This document shows, piece after piece, positions 7,459 to 16,470 of a DNA stretch of 38,947 nucleotides. Numbering within the stretch: the first letter of the stretch is position 1; every line of letters starts with the position of its first letter. Under the pieces are notes generated by a model. It was not told the DNA's origin and ran no database searches. It saw nothing but the letters and a program-made list of their open reading frames with translations. This stretch comes from Acidimicrobiales bacterium (GTDB lineage: Bacteria > Actinomycetota > Acidimicrobiia > Acidimicrobiales > GCA-2861595). The stretch spans positions 1-38,947 of the forward strand of contig DATLFN010000014.1 of NCBI GenBank assembly GCA_035540975.1. The letters are read 5' to 3'. Position numbers and translations under genes: made by a program.

Positions 7459-9276
7459 GTGAGCGACGAGCACAGCGACGACGCGGCGCGCGCGGACCAC
7501 CGCGCCGCCGACCGGCTGCTCGTGCGCGCCTCACGCCGCGGGGGGATGGCGCTGGGCGCGCTGGCGCTCACGTCCTTGGGGATGGCCGCCGCCGAGACGG
7601 CGCTGCCCGCCGTGCTCGCCCGGGCGGTGGACACCATCGTGGCCGGCGACGGGGGCTCGGGGGCCTGGGTGCTGTGGGGCGGCGTCCTCGTCGCAGCGCT
7701 GGTGGCGTTCGACCTCGTCGACGACCTGGCGGCGGGCGCCACCACGGCGCGCTCGACGGCGTGGCTGCGCCACTCGCTCCTGCGCCACGTGCTCGACCTC
7801 GGACCGAGGGCGGCGCGGCTGGCGCCGGGCGACGTCGCCAGCCGGATGGTCGCCAACACGGCGGCGGCCGGGAAGGCGGCCCCCGACGTGGTGCGGGCGG
7901 TGGCCAACCTGGTGCCGTCGGTGGGCGGCATCGTGGCGTTGGCGCTGATCGACCCGTGGTTGTGCGTCACCTTCCTCGCCGGCCTTCCCCTGCTCGTGGT
8001 CCTCCTGCGGGCGTTCGTGCGTGACGCCTCGTCGATGGCCAGCGGGTACCTGGAGACGCAGGCCGGGATCGCCGGCCGACTGGTGGGCGCCCTCTCCGGC
8101 ATCCGCACCATCGCCGCCGCCGGTGCCGTCGAGCGGGAGGTGCGCCGAGTCCTCCGCCCGCTGCCCGAGCTGCGCCGCTACGGGATGGGCATGTGGAGGG
8201 CCCAGCTGCGGCTGTCGACGCAGGACGCGCTGCTGCTCCCGCTGCTCGAGGTGCTGGTTCTCGCCGTCGCCGGGTTCCGCCTGGCCGGCGGCCACCTCAG
8301 CCCCGGCGAGCTGCTCGCCGCCGGCCAGTACGTCCAGTTGGCGTCCAACATCGGCGCAGCCGGTGCGACCGCCGACCGCCTGGCGCGGGCCCGGGCGGGG
8401 GCCGCCCGGGTCGCCGACGTGCTCGACCGGGAGCCGGTCGCCTACGGCGACGGCGCGCTCGCCGACGGAGACGGCTCGCTGGAGATGCGGGACGTCACCG
8501 TGCGGGCCGGCGGCCGGGTCGTGCTCGACGGGCTGACCCTGACCGTCCCCGGCGGCGCGCTGGCCGCCGTCGTCGGCACCTCGGGCTCGGGCAAGTCGCT
8601 GCTGGCCGCCCTCGCCGGCCGCCTGGCCGACCCCGACGAGGGCAGCGTCCTGCTCGACGGCGTCGACCTGCGCTCGCTGACCCGACACGAGCTGCGCCGG
8701 GCCGTCTCCTACGGCTTCGCCCGGCCGGCGCTCCTGGGCGAGACGGTGGGCGAGGCCATCGCCTTCGGCCATCACGAGCCGTCGGTGGAGGAGGTGGTCG
8801 CCGCCGCGTGCGGCGCCCAGGCCGACCCGTTCATCCGCCACCTGCCCCAGGGGTACGCCACCCCGGTCGCCGAGGCGCCGATGTCGGGCGGCGAGGCCCA
8901 GCGGGTGGGGCTGGCCCGGACGTTCGCCCACGCCGGCCGCCTCGTGGTCCTCGACGACGTGGCCGCCAGCCTCGACACGGTCACCGAGCACCAGATCGCC
9001 CGCGTGCTCACCGGGCGGTTGGCTGGGCGGACGCGCCTCGTCGTCGCCCACCGCGCCTCCACGGCGGCCCGAGCCGACGTCGTCGTGTGGCTCGAGGGCG
9101 GGAGGGTGAGGGCGGTGCGGCCGCACCAGGTGCTCTGGGACGATCCCGCCTACCGGGCCGTGTTCGGCGCCGAGCAACCGGGTGGGGCGCCCGACGAGCC
9201 GTTCGCCGCCGGTGCGGCGGGAGACGGCCGTTCCGCCGCTCCCGAGCCCGTCGAGGCCGCCCGGGGGGCGGCATGA
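7459..9276 (+). CDS. ABC exporter subunit 1 (RamA/AmfB-like), permease-ATPase half transporter with degenerate site
   Basis: A 605-residue half transporter if the GTG at 7459 (after GGACGG) is the start; an in-frame GTG at 7399 would add 20 residues. An N-terminal membrane domain (~30-330) is followed by an ATPase domain: Walker A GTSGSGKS, signature MSGGE (475-479), Walker B VVLDD (Asp499-Asp500) and H-loop VVAHR. The catalytic Glu after Walker B is Asp, as in the degenerate half of heterodimeric ABC exporters. It should pair with the product of the next gene and export the modified lanthipeptide. It has no peptidase (C39) domain, so leader removal must be done by another protein. Its stop overlaps the next start (ATGA). 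Confidence 0.9.
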   Translation: MSDEHSDDAARADHRAADRLLVRASRRGGMALGALALTSLGMAAAETALPAVLARAVDTIVAGDGGSGAWVLWGGVLVAALVAFDLVDDLAAGATTARSTAWLRHSLLRHVLDLGPRAARLAPGDVASRMVANTAAAGKAAPDVVRAVANLVPSVGGIVALALIDPWLCVTFLAGLPLLVVLLRAFVRDASSMASGYLETQAGIAGRLVGALSGIRTIAAAGAVEREVRRVLRPLPELRRYGMGMWRAQLRLSTQDALLLPLLEVLVLAVAGFRLAGGHLSPGELLAAGQYVQLASNIGAAGATADRLARARAGAARVADVLDREPVAYGDGALADGDGSLEMRDVTVRAGGRVVLDGLTLTVPGGALAAVVGTSGSGKSLLAALAGRLADPDEGSVLLDGVDLRSLTRHELRRAVSYGFARPALLGETVGEAIAFGHHEPSVEEVVAAACGAQADPFIRHLPQGYATPVAEAPMSGGEAQRVGLARTFAHAGRLVVLDDVAASLDTVTEHQIARVLTGRLAGRTRLVVAHRASTAARADVVVWLEGGRVRAVRPHQVLWDDPAYRAVFGAEQPGGAPDEPFAAGAAGDGRSAAPEPVEAARGAA

Positions 9277-11009
9277 CGGCGCCCGCCGTGGCTCGCCGCC
9301 ACGAGGGCCGGCGCCTCCTGGCCCGATCGCTGTCGGGCCGCCGCCGGGTGGTGGCGGCACTGCTCGCCTGGTCGACCGTCCAGGCCCTTCCCGCCTTCCT
9401 CAGCGGGCGGCTCCTGGCGCAGGCGGTGGACGACGGGTTCCTCGCCGGGCGCGCCGGGACGGGGTTCGCCTGGCTGGGAGCGCTCGGCGTGGCCGTCGTT
9501 GTCGGCGCCTGGGGCACCCGGGAGACCTACCTCCGCCTGGCGTCGCTGGTGGAGCCGTTCCGCGACGAGCTGGTGGAGGTCGTGGTGACGGGCGCTCTGC
9601 GCCGGGCGGCGGTGTCGGGGCGGCCGGCGGACAGCGGTGGCGTGGCCCGTCTCACCCAGCACGTGGAGATCCTGCGCGAGGCCTACGCCGGCGTCCTCAT
9701 GACGGTGCAGGGGTTCGCCATCACGGCGGGAGGCGCCGTCCTCGGCCTCTTCGGCCTCCTGCCCGCCGCCCTCGTCCTCGTCCTGCCGCCGCTCGTCGCC
9801 GGCCTCGCCGTCTTCGCTGCTGCGCTGCGCCCGATGGCCGCCCGCCAGCGAGCGTCCATCCTGGCCGACGAGGCCATCTCGGAGTCGGCGTCGGCCGTGG
9901 CCGACGGGCTGCGCGACGTCGTCGCCTGTGGCGGCGAGGGCGCCGTCGAATCCACCGTCGGCCGTCACGTCGACGCCCAGGCGGGGGCGACGGTGGCCCT
10001 CGCCCGGACGACGGCCGTGGGTACGGGGGCGGTGGCCGTCGGCGGGTGGCTGCCCGTCATCCTGCTGCTGGCCGCCGGCCCGTCGCTGGTGCGGGACGGT
10101 GCCACGACGGGCGAGCTGATCGGCGCGCTGACCTACGTGCTGTACGGCATCCACCCCGCGCTCCAGACCCTCGTGCGCCAGCTGGGCGGCGCCGGCCTGT
10201 GGCTGTTCGTGACGCTCGACCGGGTGGTCGAGGCGACGGCCGGCGACCCGCCCGGCCCGGCGCCGTCCGACGCGCCCGGTGGGCGGGCGCCGGGCCCCGG
10301 GTCGGCGGACCTCCTCCTGGACGACGTGACGTTCCGCTACGGCGCGTCCCCCGACCCGGTGATCCGCCACCTCGACCTCGAGGTCCAGGAGGGGGAGCAC
10401 CTGGCCATCGTGGGGCCGAGCGGCGTGGGCAAGTCCACGCTCGCCGGGCTCATGGCCGGCCTGCTCGTCCCCCAGTCCGGAGAGGTGCTGCTCGGCGGGG
10501 TGAAGGCGGCCGACGTCGTCCCCGGGGAGCTGGCCCGGTGGCGGGCGCTCATCCCCCAGGAGGCCTACGTCTTCCCGGGGACGGTCCGGGAGAACGTGAC
10601 CTACCTGCGGGGCGGCGCGGGCGACGGCGAGATCGACGCCGTGGTGGACCTCCTCGGCGCCCGCCCGCTGGTCGACCGCCTGGGCGGGCTCGACGGCGGC
10701 GTCGACGGCGGCGCCCTCTCGGCCGGTGAGCGCCAGCTCCTCACCCTCGTGCGGGCCTACCTCTCGCCCGCCCCGGTGGTGGTGCTGGACGAGGCGACGT
10801 GCCACCTCGACCCGGCCGCCGAGGCCCGGGTGGAGCTGGCGTTCGCCCGCCGTCCCGGCACGCTGATCGTGATCGCCCACCGCATCAGCTCGGCGCTGCG
10901 GGCCCGGCGGGTGCTGGTCCTCGACGGCGCCGGCACGGCGGCGGGCACCCACGACGAGCTCCTCGACGGCTCCGTGCTCTACCGGGACCTCGTCGGCCAC
11001 TGGGGCTGA
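9273..11009 (+). CDS. ABC exporter subunit 2 (RamB/AmfA-like), catalytically canonical half
   Basis: A 578-residue permease-ATPase half transporter. Its ATG overlaps the stop of subunit 1 by four bases. Membrane segments occupy ~25-300 and the ATPase domain ~340-575: Walker A GPSGVGKST, signature LSAGE (482-486), Walker B VVLDEAT (Asp506, Glu507) and H-loop IVIAHR. The catalytic Glu is present here but the signature has Ala for Gly. Together with the Asp in subunit 1, one composite ATP site is normal and the other degenerate, which is typical of an obligate heterodimer. It is the last gene of the lanthipeptide operon, followed by a convergent gene. No regulator or protease gene follows, unlike ramR in Streptomyces. 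Confidence 0.9.
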   Translation: MTAPAVARRHEGRRLLARSLSGRRRVVAALLAWSTVQALPAFLSGRLLAQAVDDGFLAGRAGTGFAWLGALGVAVVVGAWGTRETYLRLASLVEPFRDELVEVVVTGALRRAAVSGRPADSGGVARLTQHVEILREAYAGVLMTVQGFAITAGGAVLGLFGLLPAALVLVLPPLVAGLAVFAAALRPMAARQRASILADEAISESASAVADGLRDVVACGGEGAVESTVGRHVDAQAGATVALARTTAVGTGAVAVGGWLPVILLLAAGPSLVRDGATTGELIGALTYVLYGIHPALQTLVRQLGGAGLWLFVTLDRVVEATAGDPPGPAPSDAPGGRAPGPGSADLLLDDVTFRYGASPDPVIRHLDLEVQEGEHLAIVGPSGVGKSTLAGLMAGLLVPQSGEVLLGGVKAADVVPGELARWRALIPQEAYVFPGTVRENVTYLRGGAGDGEIDAVVDLLGARPLVDRLGGLDGGVDGGALSAGERQLLTLVRAYLSPAPVVVLDEATCHLDPAAEARVELAFARRPGTLIVIAHRISSALRARRVLVLDGAGTAAGTHDELLDGSVLYRDLVGHWG

Positions 11010-11037
11010 GCGCCGCCCGGGCCCGGCGACTGCGGCA

Positions 11038-11913
11038 CTACTCGGGCGACTGGTCCCGCAGGAAGCGCTCGACCTCGCCGGCCAGGTCGGGGGGTGGGGG
11101 CCACGGCAGCTCGTCGGGCTCCTCGTCGTCGCCGCCGTCGCCGTCGCCCAGCTCCTCGAGGCGGGCGACGTAGCCGGCCACGTCGTCGTCCTCCGACACC
11201 ACCTCGCTCACCTGGCGCTCGTAGGCGGCGGCCGCCACCTCGAGGTCGAGCGTCTCGATCCTCGCCCCCAGCAGGGACGCCGTGCGCTCGACCAGGGCGA
11301 GGGCGGCCTTGGGCGACGGCGTGCCGGACACGTAGTGGGGGACGCCCGCCCACAGCGACGCCGAGGGGATCTCGGCCCCGGCCAGGGCGTCGTGGAGGAC
11401 CCCGACGATGCCCGTCGGCCCCTGGTAGCGGGACCGCTCCAGGCCGAGCCGGCGCTCCAGCTCGGGGTCGGCGGCCGTGCCCGTGACGCGCACGGGCATG
11501 GTGTGCGCCACCTCGGCTCCCAGCCCGCCCAGGGTGATGGCGATCTCGACGCCCAGCGACCGGGCCACCTCCACCAGCGCGCCCGTGTACGTCCGCCACC
11601 GCAGCTGCGGCTCGGCGGCGTGGAGGAACACGACGTCGTGGGCGGTGCCGACAGGCGAGGCGGCGCTCAGCTCGCCGTCCGGCCAGCTGACCTCGCGCCG
11701 CGTCCCGTCGCGAAGGGCGACCCGCGGCCGGGTGACCGTGAAGTCGTAGAACTCCTCGGGGTCGATGGTGGCGAACTGGCGGGCGGCCCACTGGGCGGCG
11801 AGGTAGCGGGCGGCCAGCGAGGCGCACTCGCCGGCGTCGTTCCAGCCCTCGAACGCCGCCACCAGCACGGGCCGGCGCAGGCGCGGGCGGTCGTCCCAGC
11901 GCACGGGGTCCAC
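11038..11913 (-). CDS. PAC2-family protein
   Basis: A 291-residue protein with the PAC2 family pattern: AFEGWNDAGE near the N-terminus, a central LGGLGAEVAHTMPV segment and PSASLWAGVPHYV followed by SPKAALALVER. PAC2 proteins are ATP-grasp-unrelated relatives of proteasome assembly chaperones and are common in actinobacteria, where the true role is not established. The last ~45 residues are acidic and proline-rich (DGDGGDDEEPDELPWPPPP), then a short helix. GTG start at 11913. It is convergent with the exporter gene and divergent from the helicase, whose start is 64 bases away, so the two may share a promoter region. Confidence 0.85.
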   Translation of the reverse strand: MDPVRWDDRPRLRRPVLVAAFEGWNDAGECASLAARYLAAQWAARQFATIDPEEFYDFTVTRPRVALRDGTRREVSWPDGELSAASPVGTAHDVVFLHAAEPQLRWRTYTGALVEVARSLGVEIAITLGGLGAEVAHTMPVRVTGTAADPELERRLGLERSRYQGPTGIVGVLHDALAGAEIPSASLWAGVPHYVSGTPSPKAALALVERTASLLGARIETLDLEVAAAAYERQVSEVVSEDDDVAGYVARLEELGDGDGGDDEEPDELPWPPPPDLAGEVERFLRDQSPE

Positions 11914-11977
11914 GGGCGAACGCTAACCCGGGGCGACCGGGAAGCCGTACTCACGGCGCGGTCCTACGCTTGGCGGC

Positions 11978-14900
11978 GTGCCGTCGCTGGACCGGTTCTC
12001 GCCGATCACGCGGGCCTGGTTCACGGCCACCTTCGAGGCGCCGACGCCGGCCCAGGAACGGGGATGGGACGCGGTCAGCCGGGGCGAGTCCGCCCTGGTC
12101 CTGGCGCCCACCGGGTCGGGCAAGACGCTTGCCGCCTTCCTGTGGACGCTCGACCGCCTGCTCACCACGCCGCCGCCGGAGGACGCCGGGAAGCGCTGCC
12201 GGGTGCTGTACGTGTCGCCCCTCAAGGCCCTGACGTACGACGTCGAGCGCAACCTGCGCGCCCCCCTCGCCGGCATCGCCCTGGAGGCGCAGCGGGCCGG
12301 CCTCGACCCGCCGTCGGTGACGGTCGCCACCCGCACCGGCGACACCCCCGCCCGCGAACGCCGCGACATCGCCCGCCACCCGCCCGACATCCTCATCACC
12401 ACGCCGGAGTCCCTGTACCTGGTCCTCACCTCGGCGGCGTCGGGGATCCTCGGCTCGGTCGAGCACGTGATCGTCGACGAGATCCACGCCGTCGCCGCCA
12501 CCAAGCGGGGGACCCACCTGGCGCTCTCCCTGGAACGGCTGGAGCGGCTGGTGGCCCGGGCCGGCGGCGCGCCGCCGCAACGCATCGGCCTGTCCGCCAC
12601 CCAGCGCCCCCTGGAGGAGCTGGCCCGCTTCCTGGGCGGCCGGGCGCCCGACGGCACCGCCCGGCCCGTCACCATCGTGGACGCCGGGAGCCGCAAGGCG
12701 CTCGACCTCGAGGTCGTCGTGCCCGTCGAGGACATGGGCGAGCTCGGCAAGCCGCTCCGACCGGGCGGCCCGGACGACCTGGTGATGAGCGGGCCGGCGG
12801 CGGGCGACCCGGAGGTGCGGTCGTCGATCTGGCCCGCCATCCATCCGGTGCTGCTGGACCTCGTGCGCCGCCACGTCTCGACGCTCGTGTTCGTGAACTC
12901 CCGGCGGCTGGCCGAGCGCCTGGCCGGGCGGCTCAACGAGCTGGCCGGCGAGGAGCTGGTGCGGGCCCACCACGGCTCGGTGGCACGCGAGCAGCGGCTG
13001 GAGGTGGAGGACGCACTCAAGGCGGGCAGGCTGCCGGCCCTGGTCGCCACCTCGTCGCTCGAGCTCGGGATCGACATGGGGGCGATCGACCTCGTGGTCC
13101 AGGTGGAGGCGCCGCCGTCGGTCGCCGCCGGCATGCAGCGGATCGGCCGGGCCGGCCACCGGGTGGGGGAGCCGTCCAAGGGGCGCATCTTCCCGAAGTT
13201 CCGCGGTGACCTCCTGGTGGCCGCCGTCGTCGCCCGGCGCATGACCGAGGGGCTCATCGAGGAGACGGCCATCCCCCGCAACCCGCTGGACGTCCTCTCG
13301 CAGCAGATCGTGGCCATGGTGGCGGTCGAGGACCTGAGCGTCGACGAGGTCTCCCGGGTCGTGCGGGGCGCCTACCCCTTCGCCGACCTGACCGGCGAGG
13401 CGCTGGAGGGCGTGCTCGACATGCTGGCCGGGCGCTACCCGTCCACCGAGTTCGCCGAGCTGCGTCCCCGCCTGGTGTGGGACCGGGCGGCGGGGATGCT
13501 GCGGGCCCGGCCCGGTGCCCGCATGCTGGCCGTCACCAGCGGCGGGACGATCCCCGACCGCGGGCTGTTCGGCGTCTACACGCCCGAGGGCTCGCGGGTG
13601 GGCGAGCTGGACGAGGAGATGGTCTACGAGAGCCGGGTGGGCGAGACGTTCGTCCTGGGTGCCACCACCTGGCGCATCGAGGAGATCACCCGCGACCGGG
13701 TGGTGGTCACGCCCGCCCCCGGTGTGCCGGGCAAGATGCCCTTCTGGCACGGCGACCAGGTCGGCCGCCCCTACGAGCTCGGTCGGGCCGTCGGGGCGTT
13801 CCTGCGCCAGGTCGGCGACCTGCCCGACGAGCGCCTGGCCGAGGACCACCGGCTCGACCCGCTCGCCCTCCGCAACCTCCGCGCCTACCTGGACGAGGAG
13901 CGGGAGGCGACGGGCGGCGTGCTGCCCACCGACCGCCAGGTGGTGGTCGAGCGCTTCCGGGACGAGCTGGGCGACTGGCGCATCTGCGTGCTCTCCCCGT
14001 TCGGCGCCCGGGTCCACGCGCCGTGGGCCCTCGCCATCGAGGCGGGGATCCGGCGCCGCCTGGACGTCGAGGTGCACGCCATCTGGTCCGACGACGGCAT
14101 CGTCGTGCGCCTGCCCGAGGCCGACGACGCCCCGCCCGCCGATGCCGTCGTCCTCGACCCCGAGGAGGTCGAGGAGCTGGTTGTCGGCGAGCTGGGATCG
14201 GCCGGGCTGTTCGCCTCCCGGTTCCGGGAGAACGCCGCCCGCGCCCTCCTGCTGCCCCGGCGCCGGCCGGGGTCGCGCACGCCGCTGTGGCAGCAGCGCC
14301 AGCGGGCCGCCGACCTGTTGTCGGTGGCGTCCAACTACGGCTCGTTCCCGATCCTGCTGGAGACCTACCGGGAGTGCCTGCGGGACGTGTTCGACCTGCC
14401 CGCCCTGGTCTCGCTGATGACCGACGTGCGGGCCCGCAAGGTGCGCGTCACGTCGGTGGACACGCCGTCGCCCTCGCCCTTCGCCTCGTCCCTCGCCTTC
14501 TCCTACGTGGCCTCGTTCATGTACGAGGGCGACGCCCCCCTGGCCGAGCGGCGGGCCCAGGCCCTCACGCTGGACCGGCGCATGCTGGCCGAGCTGGTGG
14601 GGTCCGACGAGCTGCGGGAGCTGATCGACCCGGCCGCCCTGGCCCAGCTGGAGGCCGAGCTCCAGGCCCTGGACGAGCGCCGGTGGGCGGCCACCGCCGA
14701 CGCCGCCTCCGACCTGCTGCGCCGGCTGGGCGACCTGTCGGCCGCCGAGCTGGACGCCCGCTGCCGCCGCCCCTTCGCCGCCGAGCTCCTCCGGGACCGG
14801 CGGGCGGTGGAGGTGCGGGTGGCCGGTGAGCGCCGGCTCATCGCCGCCGAGGACGCCGGCCGCTACCGCGACGCCCTCGGGGTGTCGCCTCCCGCCGGCG

Positions 14901-16366
14901 TGCCCGAGGCGTTCCTGGAGCCGGTGCAGGACGCCCTGGCCCAGCTGGTGCGGCGCTGGGCCCGCACCCACGGGCCGTTCCGCACGGCCGAGCCGGCGCT
15001 CCGCTTCGGGCTCCCCACCGAGGCCGTGCGGGCCGAGCTGGCCGCCCTGGCCCGCGCCGGCGCCGTCCTGCGGGGCGAGTTCCGTCCCGACGGCACCGAG
15101 CGGGAGTGGTGCGACGCCGAGGTGCTGCGGGTGCTGCGCCAGCGCTCGCTGGCCGCCCTGCGCCGGGAGGTGGAGCCGACGCCGCCCGACGCACTGGCCC
15201 GCTTCCTCCCGGCGTGGCAGGGGATCGGCGCCGACGCCGGTGGTCCGGATCGCACCTTCGAGGTCGTCGCCCAGCTCCAGGGCGTGGCCGTGCCGGTCAG
15301 CGTGCTCGAGCGCGACGTCCTGCCGGCGCGCGTGCGCGGCTACTCCCCCCGGCTCCTGGACGAGCTGCTCGCCGCCGGCGACGTGATGTGGGTGGGCGCC
15401 GGCTCCCTCGGGAGGGACGACGGCAAGGTGGTGCTCCTGCTGCGGGGCACGCCGCTGGCGCGCACGGCACCGCTCGGTGACCGGCCCGAGGGGCCCGAGC
15501 ACGGTCGCATCCGCGAGGTGCTGGCGTCACGGGGTGCGTGCTTCTTCCGGGAGCTGGGCGGCGCCGACGACGGCGCCACCCTCGACGCCCTGTGGGACCT
15601 GGTGTGGGCGGGCGAGGTCACCAACGACTCCTTCGCCGCCGTGCGTGCGCTGCGCAGCGGGAGGCGCTCGGGCTCGCGCACCACGAGGTCGGGCCGGCCG
15701 CGCGTCGGCAGCCTCAGCGCGCTCGGGCCCCCGCGGGGCCAGGGCCGGTGGTCGCTGGTCGAGCGGGGCGGCGTGAACGCGACCGAGGCGGCCGCCGCCC
15801 GGGCGGCCGCCCTGCTGGAGCGCCACGGCGTGCTCACGAGGGAGGCGGCCCGGGGCGAGGGCGTACCCGGCGGGTTCGCCGGCGTGTACCCCGTGCTGCG
15901 CGCCATGGAGGAGTCGGGGCGGGTGCGGCGGGGCTACTTCGTCACCGGGCTGGGCGGCGCCCAGTTCGCGCTCCCGGGAGCGGTCGACCGCCTGCGCTCG
16001 GTGCGCGACGCCGGCGGCTCCGGCCGCGCACCCGCCGCCGCCGTGCTGGCCGCCACGGACCCGGCCAACGCCTACGGCGTGGCGCTGCCGTGGCCCGTCC
16101 CCGGTCCCCGGCGGGTGGCGGGGGCGTACGTCGTGCTGCTGGACGGGCTGGCGTCGCTCTACGTGGAGAAGGGAGGCCGGGCCCTCGTCGCCCTGCGCCC
16201 CTACGACGGCGAGTGGGAGTCCTTCGCCGTCGCCGCGCTCACCACCCTCCTGGCCGACGGCCGGCTGGCCCGCCTCGGCGTCGAGCGCTACGACGCCGAG
16301 CTGGCACCCGCCCTCGCCGCCGCCGGCTTCGTCCCCACGCCCAAGGGGCTGGTGCGCTACGCCTGA
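11978..16366 (+). CDS. lhr: Lhr-family large ATP-dependent helicase
   Basis: A 1462-residue superfamily 2 helicase, close to full Lhr length (~1500). Motifs in order: Q-like segment FEAPTPAQERGWDAV, Walker A APTGSGKT (~residue 43), DEIH box (~167), SAT motif (SATQRP), the RecA2 segment SSLELGIDMG and motif VI QRIGRAGHR. Then comes the long winged-helix and Lhr-specific C-terminal region (DEAD_assoc-type), through GLVRYA. Lhr translocates on single-stranded DNA and unwinds RNA:DNA hybrids in repair. The GTG at 11978 has little Shine-Dalgarno, but the protein begins directly with the helicase fold. It is followed, after a palindrome, by a base-excision glycosylase. The two are commonly adjacent in actinobacteria, suggesting a repair pair. 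Confidence 0.93.
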   Translation: MPSLDRFSPITRAWFTATFEAPTPAQERGWDAVSRGESALVLAPTGSGKTLAAFLWTLDRLLTTPPPEDAGKRCRVLYVSPLKALTYDVERNLRAPLAGIALEAQRAGLDPPSVTVATRTGDTPARERRDIARHPPDILITTPESLYLVLTSAASGILGSVEHVIVDEIHAVAATKRGTHLALSLERLERLVARAGGAPPQRIGLSATQRPLEELARFLGGRAPDGTARPVTIVDAGSRKALDLEVVVPVEDMGELGKPLRPGGPDDLVMSGPAAGDPEVRSSIWPAIHPVLLDLVRRHVSTLVFVNSRRLAERLAGRLNELAGEELVRAHHGSVAREQRLEVEDALKAGRLPALVATSSLELGIDMGAIDLVVQVEAPPSVAAGMQRIGRAGHRVGEPSKGRIFPKFRGDLLVAAVVARRMTEGLIEETAIPRNPLDVLSQQIVAMVAVEDLSVDEVSRVVRGAYPFADLTGEALEGVLDMLAGRYPSTEFAELRPRLVWDRAAGMLRARPGARMLAVTSGGTIPDRGLFGVYTPEGSRVGELDEEMVYESRVGETFVLGATTWRIEEITRDRVVVTPAPGVPGKMPFWHGDQVGRPYELGRAVGAFLRQVGDLPDERLAEDHRLDPLALRNLRAYLDEEREATGGVLPTDRQVVVERFRDELGDWRICVLSPFGARVHAPWALAIEAGIRRRLDVEVHAIWSDDGIVVRLPEADDAPPADAVVLDPEEVEELVVGELGSAGLFASRFRENAARALLLPRRRPGSRTPLWQQRQRAADLLSVASNYGSFPILLETYRECLRDVFDLPALVSLMTDVRARKVRVTSVDTPSPSPFASSLAFSYVASFMYEGDAPLAERRAQALTLDRRMLAELVGSDELRELIDPAALAQLEAELQALDERRWAATADAASDLLRRLGDLSAAELDARCRRPFAAELLRDRRAVEVRVAGERRLIAAEDAGRYRDALGVSPPAGVPEAFLEPVQDALAQLVRRWARTHGPFRTAEPALRFGLPTEAVRAELAALARAGAVLRGEFRPDGTEREWCDAEVLRVLRQRSLAALRREVEPTPPDALARFLPAWQGIGADAGGPDRTFEVVAQLQGVAVPVSVLERDVLPARVRGYSPRLLDELLAAGDVMWVGAGSLGRDDGKVVLLLRGTPLARTAPLGDRPEGPEHGRIREVLASRGACFFRELGGADDGATLDALWDLVWAGEVTNDSFAAVRALRSGRRSGSRTTRSGRPRVGSLSALGPPRGQGRWSLVERGGVNATEAAAARAAALLERHGVLTREAARGEGVPGGFAGVYPVLRAMEESGRVRRGYFVTGLGGAQFALPGAVDRLRSVRDAGGSGRAPAAAVLAATDPANAYGVALPWPVPGPRRVAGAYVVLLDGLASLYVEKGGRALVALRPYDGEWESFAVAALTTLLADGRLARLGVERYDAELAPALAAAGFVPTPKGLVRYA

Positions 16367-16388
16367 CACCGCCGCCACCACGGCTCCG

Positions 16389-16438
16389 GTTCTCGCACCA
16401 GGAATCGACCGCCTGCGGTCGATTCCTGGTGCAGGAAC
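16389..16438. repeat. Long perfect palindrome between lhr and nei
   Basis: GCACCAGGAATCGACCGC (16395-16412) and GCGGTCGATTCCTGGTGC (16415-16432) are perfect inverted repeats of 18 bases with a 2-base centre (CT). After one mismatch the pairing extends another five positions on each side (with one G-T pair), for a 50-base element. It ends 32 bases before the nei ATG. It could be a bidirectional terminator, but the near-zero loop and high symmetry also fit a dispersed palindromic (REP-like) element. No second copy was found in this window. Confidence 0.85.
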
Positions 16439-16470
16439 GGTCGGGGGCGGTGCCAGACGGGCCGGGGACG

